Assembly: GCA_046710875.1 (NCBI GenBank)
Contig: JBKEHQ010000039.1
Span: 1-12,446 of the forward strand
Source: MGIIb-O3 sp046710875
GTDB lineage: Archaea; Thermoplasmatota; Poseidoniia; Poseidoniales; Thalassarchaeaceae
DNA: 12,446 bases
Direction of reading: 5' to 3'
Positions 1 to 7,619 of this stretch are shown here, one piece after another. The position numbers were made by a program, and so were the translations under genes. The notes below the pieces were generated by a model. It worked only from the letters and a program-made list of their open reading frames with translations. It made no database searches and was not told the origin of the DNA. Every line of letters starts with the position of its first letter. The stretch's first letter is position 1.

Positions 1-555
1 ATGCCAATTATCACCCCAACATTCAATTGAAGAATTAATTAATATTGCACATGTATGATATGATCCAGCAGATAATGAGATAACATCAGAACCATCGAAT
101 AAGATTTTAGTTGGAATGTTCCTATCTGAAGTAGAGCCGTCCCCTAACTGCCCATTGGCATTTCCTCCCCAACATTTTACAGAATTATCATCAAGAATTG
201 AACATGTGTGCGTTTGCCCTAAAGAGATGCTTGATGCAGATCTACCATTGCCAAGGTTGACTAATGTGGGAGCCGTTCTTTCAACTGTCGTACCATCTCC
301 CAATTGACCCTGAGAATTGTCTCCCCAGCACCTAAGAGATCCATCATCAAAAATTGCACATGAGTGTGCTAAGCCGGTAGATACAGATATTGCAATACGG
401 CCTAATGGAGTATTTACTACCGTTGGGACGAATTTATCATCTCTTGAACCATCCCCTAATTGTCCATTACCATTACTCCCCCAGCAACGTATCGCCCCAT
501 CATCCAAAATTGCACAGGAATGTAAAGTACCAGCATTTACGTCTGTCAAGATAGG
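1..555 (-). repeat. Second RCC1-like block, four CWG motifs visible, continues off the edge
   Basis: Residues ~1293-1477 hold RCC1-like repeats with CWG codons near plus-strand 481, 325, 170 and 14. They show the same core (HSCAILDDGAIRCWGSN in the first) and well-kept GQLGDG tails. Only the start of the fourth repeat is in the window. By analogy with the first block about three more would be expected beyond base 1 (inference). Confidence 0.85.
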
Positions 556-3500
556 AACATTGAACCCTGGGTCTGAACCGATGCAATCAGTTGGTGAATT
601 TGAGCCAGATAAAGGATTATATGTCCCTCCTGAGCATGCAATTTGTACACTTGAACCAATGGAACTAACATAATAACCAGCATTGGCATCATCACATTTA
701 TCCATCCCAGATAATTTTTGAAATGTACCTATTGAGCAAGGAGATTGAGAAGTTGCACCATTTGTATCTACATAATTTCCTGGACTTGCAGGTACCTTAA
801 TCAGGCTGCCCGGAGTATCGACATAGAAGCCAACAGTAGCTTCTTGACAATAATAGCGGCCATATTCCCCTATTCCACAAGTGGCTGCAATCGCAGGATT
901 GTTATCATCGGAATCTGAGCCTGAAGGGTAACCATCCCCATCTGCATCAGATGCCACATGTGTGTCAAAAATATTTAGAATCGAATCATCATCTAAGTCT
1001 CTTTCGGCAGCATTTATGTATGACCACCTAGGTAAAGTGACATCTGTTGGAGATGATCCGATATCAAGAGATTGAATATCTCCTAAGCCCCAACATCGCA
1101 ACATATCATTACTTGTGGAAGAACAGGTATAATGGCCCCCTGAAGAAACGCTTATTGGAAATTTACCACCGGTGAAGGAGATAGCCAAAGGAGTATTTTG
1201 ACTACTATCAGTACCATCTCCTAATTGTGAAAATGAGTTGTCCCCCCAGCATTTCAAAATATTTGTTATATCCAAAACACAAGAATGAGAATTACCAAGA
1301 GAAACTGAAGAAATTCCCGAAACTATATTTGAAATTGGAGAGTTTGAGTTTACATTCGTACCGTCACCTAGTTGTCCTTCCGAATTACTACCCCAGCAGC
1401 TCAGAGTAGTGTCACTAAGAATTGCGCAAGTATGCATATCACCAGTTGAAACGGCTACTGGAGTAGTAGATAGTGAGACCATAGTTGGAGCATATCTATC
1501 AGAAGTTGAAGAGTCCCCTAACTGCCCATGAGAGTTATCGCCCCAACACTTTAGGTTGGGAGTATTTGTAATAGCGCAAGTATGACTTCCCCCCGTTGAA
1601 ATGGCCAATACTAAATCAGAACCCAAATCCACGGATGATGGAGTATAGATAGAATTTGCAGTACCATCGCCTAACTGTCCATCAGAATTATCTCCCCAGC
1701 ATTTTAAATTAGCAGTTGCAAGTACAACACAAGTGTGATATGAACCAGCAGAGATAGTGATAGGAACATCAGAACCTAAATCGATATCCAAAGGAATTGA
1801 TGAGTCCACTACTGAACCATCACCCAACTGGCCTTGGGAATTACTTCCCCAACATTTTAGACTAGCATCATCCAATATTGCACAAGTATGAGAATTTCCA
1901 GAGGAAATTGAAACAGCAGTACGGCCGATACCGAAATTCACAGGAGTCATAGTTTGTCTATCTGCAGTAGTTCCATCTCCCAATTGACCTTCAGAATTGT
2001 CTCCCCAACAATTTACGGATGAGTCGTCCAATATTGCACAAAAGTGACCATTGCCACTCGAAAGTGTTGTTTCGGTAAATATGGAACCTTCTTGAAAACC
2101 AGGATTATTGAGGCTTCCCGAAACTGGTTGACTCATATCAGTTAACATATAATTATCACTTACCGCTATTGCAAATTTTTGAGGACCTTCTGGAACATTT
2201 GTCCCGGTTACTATTATTTCCCAATCTCCGGCATCCGGACTATCTACTGATAGTCCTAGTAAATTATTAATATTTCCAGTTTTTTGACCATATATATTTC
2301 CGGAAGGATCTTTGAGCGTCATATCAAGATCATTGACTAGGCATTGTGTAGAACAGGAAGATACCATGATATTATATGAGTCAGTCCATGAAAGAATAAC
2401 ATCAAAAGAAGGAGTTCCGACAGGAATTGAGAGCCTGATTGACTTACTTTCAGAAGTTGTAATTTCTAATTGATCTAAAAAGGAGCTAGATATTGCATCT
2501 TGAACATTTATTCTCCCCCACCCTTCATGGTTATTTGGAGTTGTTTGAGCAGCGCCATTGGAGCCTCCATACTGACCTTCCATATCTACACTAGTGGCAC
2601 TAAAAATACCTTTGATAAGGGCTGAGCTTGGAGTTAAATAACCAGCATTATTCAAGTTTTCAATTAGTAGAGCAGCAGCACCTGCAGCCAAGGGAGTAGC
2701 CATTGAAGTACCCGATTTATATGTGTAATCAGAATATTCTTCAGGGATACCGTCTCCATTCATATCAATAAATACTGAACTACCATCAGCATCTTCACTA
2801 GATAAAACAGAAACTACACGAGTTCCTGGGGCCACTAAATCAGGCTTTATTCGGCCATCTTGAGTTGGGCCTCTGTTGGAATTACACCAAACTCCATCAA
2901 TATTATTGGATTCGGAATCTGAGGCAATAGGTTCAGCGGGAAATTTGTTTCCGGGATATAGATTGCAAGTAACACTCAATGAAGGGCGATTATTTTCTGT
3001 TGCACCAATAGAAAATCCATTTTTTGTTACTGCTTGGGATTGTATCCAAGAAGTATCTATTTCTCCATCTGCATTAGAATCTTTACCTTCATTCCCTATA
3101 GCAAATAATATTACAAGATCTTCATAAGTGTATGCTGCTTGATCTATTTGTTTAGAATACGAGGTATAATAGTTAGGGCTTGAACTTTGAGGATCTGTGC
3201 CCCAAGAATTTGTTTGCACTCTAACGCCTGCTTCATAGGCCGGGGTTGCTATTCCTGATACAAAATTTGAAGGGACATAGAGGCCACTATTTACACAATC
3301 TAATTCATCCATTGCATAAAACCATAGTTGAGATTCATATGCCATACCTTTGAAAAATCCTCCAGAATTTGAGCCATCGCCTACTGCAGAGCCAGTAACA
3401 TGAGTGCCGTGACCATTCACGTCTGCAGGATCGTCGTCGTCGCAACTTTCAGGCCCATTGGAGCCAGTTATGATGGTCTTTATTCTACCATAAAAATCAG

Positions 3501-4431
3501 AGTTGATATTAGGATTATTGACATTACATGATGAAATTGAAGTACATACGTTAGCATTATCAAGGCCTGAATCAGCAACTCCTATAATTACTCCATCTCC
3601 TGTAAGTACATTTCCAGTCCCACCCATGTAAGAGGCATCCCATAGATGATCTATTCCAAGAATTTCAGCAGCTTTATCATCAAATAATCGTGCTGGATAT
3701 TTTGGTTCCATCCACTCAACATACTCCTGATTAGATAGCCACAGTATTTCCTTTTCATCCACAACGACTTCCGCATAAATATCTTCAAGCGTTATCAAAT
3801 TGATGCCATGGCCCAGTAAATTTTGACCTTCTTCGGGCCCGGAAAGAATAATATTAATAACAAATTTTTCCCCTTCTTTCATACTCCCATAATCTTCACC
3901 ATTCATTATTGGGACCAAATCAGGAGCTAGTTTGTCCATCACATCAAGTTGAAAAGAACCGATGACCCCTAAATCTTCAAGCTCATAAGGAGATTTCTGA
4001 CTGACATGACAATGGAATCCTTGAGGAGGTAAGTAAGAGTAGCATGCAATTCCTGAATCTGCCAAACTTTCTTTCCAGTTCGATGGGACTGGATAATCGT
4101 GAGCAAGTACATACCAACCATCCATAATATTTTGATTTGTAATTTTAGACCAGTCATTTATTGGCACATAATTAGCAGTCCTATAGAATAAATAAGCCTC
4201 ACCAATTTTATTTTTATCCCCCCATCCATGAGAACTGTCGGATAAATCAGGAGATATTAAGAAATTACCTTTATCATCATACTTTACAGAAATATCGGAG
4301 AGCGATTGTTGGTGATTTGAAGAGTCCTTCATTGGATATTCAGATGCAGCCACGGTAAGTACCGAAGGTAAAAGAATTAACAATACAAGGGCCAAAGATA
4401 TCAGAGTACTTGCCCTGCTCCCTCTACCCAT
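1..4431 (-). CDS. Secreted subtilisin-like (S8) protease with RCC1-like repeats; C-terminus cut by window edge
   Basis: An exported serine protease, read without a stop for 1477 codons and still open at base 1. Residues ~10-27 form a signal peptide (Arg-containing start, hydrophobic core, Ala-Ala-Ser). Residues ~28-255 look like a pro-region. The peptidase S8 domain follows, with catalytic Asp287 (GVADSGLD), His341 (NGHGTHVTG), oxyanion Asn447 (AIGNEG) and Ser576 (SGTSMATP), so all key residues are present. Residues ~630-775 match the beta-barrel after the catalytic domain of KP-43-type subtilases (LVNDLDMTLKDPSG; VTGTNVPEGPQKFAIAVSD). Then come seven RCC1-like repeats, an Asp-rich and Cys-rich linker, and a second RCC1-like block. 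The likely role is degradation of extracellular or surface-bound protein, with the repeats binding substrate or surface (inference). Start: ATG at 4431 lies just before the signal peptide. In-frame ATGs at 4458 and 4503 also exist, none with a clear Shine-Dalgarno; 4458 could be a leaderless start from the TATA-like box at 4481-4490. Confidence 0.9.
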   Translation of the reverse strand, partial: MGRGSRASTLISLALVLLILLPSVLTVAASEYPMKDSSNHQQSLSDISVKYDDKGNFLISPDLSDSSHGWGDKNKIGEAYLFYRTANYVPINDWSKITNQNIMDGWYVLAHDYPVPSNWKESLADSGIACYSYLPPQGFHCHVSQKSPYELEDLGVIGSFQLDVMDKLAPDLVPIMNGEDYGSMKEGEKFVINIILSGPEEGQNLLGHGINLITLEDIYAEVVVDEKEILWLSNQEYVEWMEPKYPARLFDDKAAEILGIDHLWDASYMGGTGNVLTGDGVIIGVADSGLDNANVCTSISSCNVNNPNINSDFYGRIKTIITGSNGPESCDDDDPADVNGHGTHVTGSAVGDGSNSGGFFKGMAYESQLWFYAMDELDCVNSGLYVPSNFVSGIATPAYEAGVRVQTNSWGTDPQSSSPNYYTSYSKQIDQAAYTYEDLVILFAIGNEGKDSNADGEIDTSWIQSQAVTKNGFSIGATENNRPSLSVTCNLYPGNKFPAEPIASDSESNNIDGVWCNSNRGPTQDGRIKPDLVAPGTRVVSVLSSEDADGSSVFIDMNGDGIPEEYSDYTYKSGTSMATPLAAGAAALLIENLNNAGYLTPSSALIKGIFSATSVDMEGQYGGSNGAAQTTPNNHEGWGRINVQDAISSSFLDQLEITTSESKSIRLSIPVGTPSFDVILSWTDSYNIMVSSCSTQCLVNDLDMTLKDPSGNIYGQKTGNINNLLGLSVDSPDAGDWEIIVTGTNVPEGPQKFAIAVSDNYMLTDMSQPVSGSLNNPGFQEGSIFTETTLSSGNGHFCAILDDSSVNCWGDNSEGQLGDGTTADRQTMTPVNFGIGRTAVSISSGNSHTCAILDDASLKCWGSNSQGQLGDGSVVDSSIPLDIDLGSDVPITISAGSYHTCVVLATANLKCWGDNSDGQLGDGTANSIYTPSSVDLGSDLVLAISTGGSHTCAITNTPNLKCWGDNSHGQLGDSSTSDRYAPTMVSLSTTPVAVSTGDMHTCAILSDTTLSCWGSNSEGQLGDGTNVNSNSPISNIVSGISSVSLGNSHSCVLDITNILKCWGDNSFSQLGDGTDSSQNTPLAISFTGGKFPISVSSGGHYTCSSTSNDMLRCWGLGDIQSLDIGSSPTDVTLPRWSYINAAERDLDDDSILNIFDTHVASDADGDGYPSGSDSDDNNPAIAATCGIGEYGRYYCQEATVGFYVDTPGSLIKVPASPGNYVDTNGATSQSPCSIGTFQKLSGMDKCDDANAGYYVSSIGSSVQIACSGGTYNPLSGSNSPTDCIGSDPGFNVPILTDVNAGTLHSCAILDDGAIRCWGSNGNGQLGDGSRDDKFVPTVVNTPLGRIAISVSTGLAHSCAIFDDGSLRCWGDNSQGQLGDGTTVERTAPTLVNLGNGRSASSISLGQTHTCSILDDNSVKCWGGNANGQLGDGSTSDRNIPTKILFDGSDVISLSAGSYHTCAILINSSIECWGDNWH
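556..1029 (-). other. Asp-rich calcium-type plus Cys-rich linker between the RCC1-like blocks
   Basis: Residues ~1135-1292 of the protease. First comes an acidic stretch like thrombospondin type 3 calcium sites (RDLDDDSILNIFD, then DADGDGYPSGSDSDDNNP). Then come imperfect Cys-rich units of roughly 40 residues with the pattern GY-Y-V ... C-x-x-G-T-[FY] ... C, such as CSIGTFQKLSG and CSGGTYNPLSG. These resemble the ephrin-receptor-like/GCC2-GCC3 family. Such modules are extracellular and usually held by disulfides or calcium, which agrees with secretion. Domain family names are from pattern memory, not a search. Confidence 0.65.
1030..2085 (-). repeat. Seven tandem RCC1-like repeats (first block) within the protease gene
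   Basis: Seven repeats of about 50 residues (about 150-156 bases) occupy residues ~783-1134. Each carries a core of the form H-[TSF]-C-x9-C-W-G, mostly followed by [DS]-N-[SA]-x-G-Q-L-G-D-G. On the plus strand the CWG codons appear near 2003, 1848, 1695, 1543, 1392, 1242 and 1090. The sixth lacks the GQ (SFSQLGDG) and the seventh has lost the GQLGDG part. RCC1 domains fold as seven-bladed beta-propellers, so seven copies suggest one closed propeller (inference). Confidence 0.88.
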
Positions 4432-4480
4432 GTTTATTCTACGTAGTAGGGAGGGCATTAAAACTACTGATTGATTTATG

Positions 4481-4490
4481 TTTTTATAAG
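4481..4490 (-). promoter_or_regulatory. Candidate TATA box for the protease gene
   Basis: Minus-strand CTTATAAAAA. An archaeal TATA box sits about 25 bases before transcription start, which would put the start near 4458. That coincides with an in-frame ATG (leaderless) or lies ~27 bases before the ATG at 4431. Judged by eye; A/T boxes are common in this AT-rich DNA. Confidence 0.35.
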
Positions 4491-4509
4491 TATAATTATG
4501 CATCTCTAA

Positions 4510-4520
4510 CTATAAAATAT
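4510..4520 (+). promoter_or_regulatory. Candidate TATA box for the divergent membrane-protein gene
   Basis: CTATAAAATAT lies 48 bases before the ATG at 4568, so transcription would start near 4541-4547 with a short leader. Its complement (ATATTTTATAG) could also serve the minus strand, so the spacer may work as a shared divergent promoter. No operator repeat is evident. Confidence 0.35.
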
Positions 4521-4567
4521 TAATATGCAGGGAACAGGAATATAGGCCATGACTTCTGGGGTTGTAT

Positions 4568-6691
4568 ATGAATGGAGAGAAGATTCCGCCAATGGAAAAT
4601 AATCTCCAAAATTTAGAAGAAGATTCTTTGGATAAAGAATTGGATAAAATAAGAAATAGGAGATTAAATGCCGACAAAACATTTCTTGTTAACACGATAA
4701 TTCCTAGAACTAGTGATGACTATACAGTGATTTTTGGAGTAATATGTGGTGCAATATTCTTTGGAGGGATATTCATAACATCTTCGGGCTTAATAACCCC
4801 AGATTCAATCATGGTCGATAATAGAATATCAGGGACTTTCTTGGACTCAGAGGACTGTACTGATAGAAGATACGAAGTATACTTTGAGATATTTGCAATT
4901 GATGAAAATATAAGAATTAAAAGCCATCATGTAAATGAAGAATTAACATCAATTATGATAGTTAATTTTTCAAGTAAGGACGATATAAATAATACATTGA
5001 AATATGTTTTCGGAGGCATGGGCGACCTAGAGAATACATTTGATTCTAAAAATATAAATGATGGGTATTATGAGATAATTGTTAATATTTATATCTATGA
5101 TGAAGAAGTAAATCTATCACATTTATCGGAAGATATTTTATTAAAATATATAGAAAATGGCACTTATATTGATAATATTAGTAAAATTGTCGAACTACAT
5201 ATGGAGAGTAGGATAACTAATGAAATTCCCATTCTTAAAATCATAAGTTTTGGAAATTGGGGGAATTCTGAACTTCAAAAAATTCCAGAAATAAGTGATG
5301 AGGAGCCTCGGGCATGTATGTCGATCCAAGAATTGGGCATTTGGGGCTGGGCGTTAATGGGATTAGAATGGGCTGGAGGAAGAGAGACAGCAATGTTGAC
5401 TGGCGGTAGTGCAGGAGTTCCTCCTTGGTGGCTAGCATCGGTATCACTTGGGATGTCAATATTCTTTTTATGCGTTCAATATCCGTTAATGCATAGGTTA
5501 TACCATAGAGAAGTTGATGATTTATTATCAACAAGGCAAATGAAAAGGATGTTGCAAAAGGTTTTACAAAAATCTTCTAATGAATTAAGAATTAACTTCG
5601 ATTTAAATGATTTTAAAATACAAGACAGGCCACTTTCAGTAGATGCGTTAGTACATTACAAAACTACAAGCATGACAATAGCAAGTCCAATGGAAGTAAA
5701 GACTAGGATGATTACGGATATTTTAGAAGAGTTTGCAATATTTGGTGAAATGAGGCCAATTCAATTGAAATCATTGTGTACGGACATAAAAGATTCAAAA
5801 GTTTCCAATATAATACTTAATTCTGAACTAATAATTGATGATTTTGGCCAAATACCTTTATCTGAAGATTACTCAGAATTCTTCGGATCGATAAGTAAAT
5901 TCGGCAAGCTAGAGGAAGAATTTAGGGGCGTGATGAAAAAATGGTTTAGACAAAATCATCTTGTAGATTATGGATCGGCAATAATGTCTGACGAAGATTC
6001 CGTATTTGTCAGAGTAATCTATCAACCTGCGCAAAGATTTGCTTACTTTTCATTCAAATCCAACTATAATGAATTACAAAATAATCTTGAAAGCAAGTTA
6101 AAAATTAAATTACAAGACCATATAGGCAATAGGACATTAATAGTGAGTGCAAGAAATGAGAAATCGACACTAGCTGACTATGCGAAGCCTGGAAGAGTTG
6201 AGCAAGGAACAGATGAATTAACGGGAGAAGCGATGGTTGCCAAGAGAGGAGGCATCCCTGGAGCATTGTTGCAAAATCCATTCATGGGAGATATTCTTTC
6301 TTCTGTCGAATATGTGGCACTAAAGAACCGTAAGAGAATTGATAAATATGGATTTTGGGGGCTTATAGTATTCGTTTGGATACCATTCATGGCCAGCGGA
6401 GTTTTAGTTGGTGCAATGTTAGGATTGGTGGCTAGAATGAGATTTGAGCGAGTTTTGGCTGCTTGCCTACTCGGAGGATCAGCGGCATCAATAACTTGGG
6501 CATATAGTGCAAAAGGGATAATAGAATTCATGGAAAAATATCATGCTGAAGCATTTATTCCATTCCTGATATTCCTAGTTTTTGCATTTACAATAATTCA
6601 CCTTAGAAATAATAAAAGACGAAGGAGAGAGGAATTATTTAGAGATTCAATGGCATTTTTCTCTGGTTCATATTCAACTATAGACAAGTAA
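4568..6691 (+). CDS. Membrane protein of unknown function with C-terminal small-multidrug-export-like domain
   Basis: A 707-residue protein from the ATG at 4568; a TTG at 4562 and an ATG at 4592 are alternatives. Layout seen: charged N-terminus (1-50), TM helix ~51-75, Asp/Asn-rich soluble region ~77-250, Gly/Trp-rich stretch and TM helix ~284-304, a second large soluble region ~305-590, then three hydrophobic segments at ~596-625, ~629-648 and ~661-679, and a basic tail (NNKRRRREE). The first and second soluble regions would lie on opposite sides of the membrane. The C-terminal helices (GFWGLIVFVWIPFMASGVLVGAMLG, here broken as GFWGLIVFVWIPFM and ASGVLVGAMLG) recall the COG2426/Sm_multidrug_ex family, in which the proline is followed by a Gly-rich turn. 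I do not recognise the rest, and transport activity is not shown. It is divergent from the protease and upstream of the nuclease gene, which has its own promoter-like box. Confidence 0.82.
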   Translation: MNGEKIPPMENNLQNLEEDSLDKELDKIRNRRLNADKTFLVNTIIPRTSDDYTVIFGVICGAIFFGGIFITSSGLITPDSIMVDNRISGTFLDSEDCTDRRYEVYFEIFAIDENIRIKSHHVNEELTSIMIVNFSSKDDINNTLKYVFGGMGDLENTFDSKNINDGYYEIIVNIYIYDEEVNLSHLSEDILLKYIENGTYIDNISKIVELHMESRITNEIPILKIISFGNWGNSELQKIPEISDEEPRACMSIQELGIWGWALMGLEWAGGRETAMLTGGSAGVPPWWLASVSLGMSIFFLCVQYPLMHRLYHREVDDLLSTRQMKRMLQKVLQKSSNELRINFDLNDFKIQDRPLSVDALVHYKTTSMTIASPMEVKTRMITDILEEFAIFGEMRPIQLKSLCTDIKDSKVSNIILNSELIIDDFGQIPLSEDYSEFFGSISKFGKLEEEFRGVMKKWFRQNHLVDYGSAIMSDEDSVFVRVIYQPAQRFAYFSFKSNYNELQNNLESKLKIKLQDHIGNRTLIVSARNEKSTLADYAKPGRVEQGTDELTGEAMVAKRGGIPGALLQNPFMGDILSSVEYVALKNRKRIDKYGFWGLIVFVWIPFMASGVLVGAMLGLVARMRFERVLAACLLGGSAASITWAYSAKGIIEFMEKYHAEAFIPFLIFLVFAFTIIHLRNNKRRRREELFRDSMAFFSGSYSTIDK

Positions 6692-6697
6692 TAATAA

Positions 6698-6708
6698 TTA
6701 TAAAAAAT
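6698..6708 (+). promoter_or_regulatory. Candidate TATA box for the exonuclease III gene
   Basis: TTATAAAAAAT lies just after the stop of the preceding gene and about 65 bases before the ATG at 6773. It predicts transcription from roughly 6728-6735 and suggests that the nuclease is transcribed on its own. Judged by eye in an AT-rich spacer. Confidence 0.35.
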
Positions 6709-6760
6709 AGACTATATTAATAAAATAAATATTTTTGAGAATATTAGAAATCTCTTACAA

Positions 6761-6765
6761 TGAGG
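6761..6765 (+). promoter_or_regulatory. Shine-Dalgarno site of the exonuclease III gene
   Basis: TGAGG, followed by seven A residues and then the ATG at 6773. This is a good match to the 16S rRNA 3' end at normal spacing and it fixes the start of the gene. Confidence 0.6.
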
Positions 6766-6772
6766 AAAAAAA

Positions 6773-7552
6773 ATGAGAATAGTGACATGGAATTTGAATG
6801 GCATAAGGGCTGCTCATCGTAAAGGGCTTGATGATTTCATAGAGAAGATTGATAGTGACATTTGGCTATTCCAAGAAGTTAGAGCATTGCCGGAACAAAT
6901 GCCTGATAATTGGAATCCTCCCGAAAAACATGAAATAATTTGGCATCCTGCTCAAAAAAAGGGATATTCAGGAGTTTCTACGTGGTCAAGAATAGGAATT
7001 TCAGATGAGGGGCGTGGAATAAAAACTAGTGTAGATCCTGATGATTCAGAAGGAAGAGTGCTGCACACAAAACATGGTAACTTACATTGTATCAATATAT
7101 ATCTTCCCAATGGTGGCGCCAATAGTGAAAGGCAGAAATTCAAGGATAAATGGTTGGAAGATTTACTTATTTGGGCTAAAGAATTTGTAGATATTAAAGA
7201 GCCAGTACTTATATGTGGTGATCTCAATATTGCACACATGGAAAATGATATTTGGAATCCCTCTGGAAATAAAAATACATCAGGATTTCTAATGCATGAG
7301 AGAGAATGGTTTACTAGATTTCTATCCTCAGGTTGGCATGATTTGTTAAGAATCAAATTTGGTAAAATAAAAGGACCTTATTCTTGGTGGTCTAACCGTG
7401 GACAAGCAAGAGCATTAAACAGAGGTTGGCGAATTGATTACGTACTTGCTAATGCAGCGGCCCTTGAGATTTTTGAAGATATAGAAATATTAAGAGAGGG
7501 TGGTTTGATTGTCTCTGATCATGCTCCACTAATTGTTGATTTAAGATTATAA
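6773..7552 (+). CDS. xth: Exonuclease III-family AP endonuclease
   Basis: A 259-residue enzyme of the exonuclease III / ExoA family. It cuts the DNA backbone 5' to abasic sites and can remove 3' blocking groups in base excision repair, using a divalent metal. The family active site is complete: Asn7 (TWNLNGIRA), Glu35 (FQEVRA), Tyr110 (NIYLPNGG), Asp150 and Asn152 (CGDLNIAH), Trp219/Asp222 (GWRIDYVLA), and the Asp249-His250 pair (SDHAPL). The stretch YSWWSNRGQARALNRGWRIDY (in two parts around residue 214) is typical of the family. Length matches the usual 250-270 residues. It follows the membrane-protein gene by 81 bases and precedes the aromatic cluster by 67, each gap with its own A/T box, so it is probably a separate unit and not functionally linked to its neighbours. 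Confidence 0.95.
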   Translation: MRIVTWNLNGIRAAHRKGLDDFIEKIDSDIWLFQEVRALPEQMPDNWNPPEKHEIIWHPAQKKGYSGVSTWSRIGISDEGRGIKTSVDPDDSEGRVLHTKHGNLHCINIYLPNGGANSERQKFKDKWLEDLLIWAKEFVDIKEPVLICGDLNIAHMENDIWNPSGNKNTSGFLMHEREWFTRFLSSGWHDLLRIKFGKIKGPYSWWSNRGQARALNRGWRIDYVLANAAALEIFEDIEILREGGLIVSDHAPLIVDLRL

Positions 7553-7557
7553 AAATA
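7547..7557 (+). promoter_or_regulatory. Candidate TATA box for the aromatic biosynthesis cluster
   Basis: TTATAAAAATA overlaps the stop codon of the nuclease gene and lies about 70 bases before the ATG at 7620, predicting a start near 7575-7585. It is the best A/T box in this 67-base spacer, but the spacer is nearly all A/T, so the exact element is uncertain. Confidence 0.3.
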
Positions 7558-7619
7558 TTGAATAATAAAAATTAAATCTAAAAACGATACTTTTCAAGAA
7601 GGAACCCTTTCCACTAGCC

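Noticed and set aside
116..673. Plus-strand open frames (116-307 and 317-673) within the repeat region.
   Set aside because: They are antisense shadows of the RCC1-like repeats; the minus-strand frame is continuous through the region with recognised motifs.
1..2085. Regular ~150-base periodicity of similar DNA, considered as a satellite or CRISPR-like repeat array.
   Set aside because: The periodicity is fully explained by translated RCC1-like protein repeats. The DNA copies diverge at third positions and the spacing matches whole codons.
4549..4602. Short plus-strand frame (17 codons) starting at ATG 4549, considered as a leader peptide before the membrane protein.
   Set aside because: No Shine-Dalgarno and no regulatory amino-acid pattern, and it overlaps the main gene start in another frame; most likely chance.
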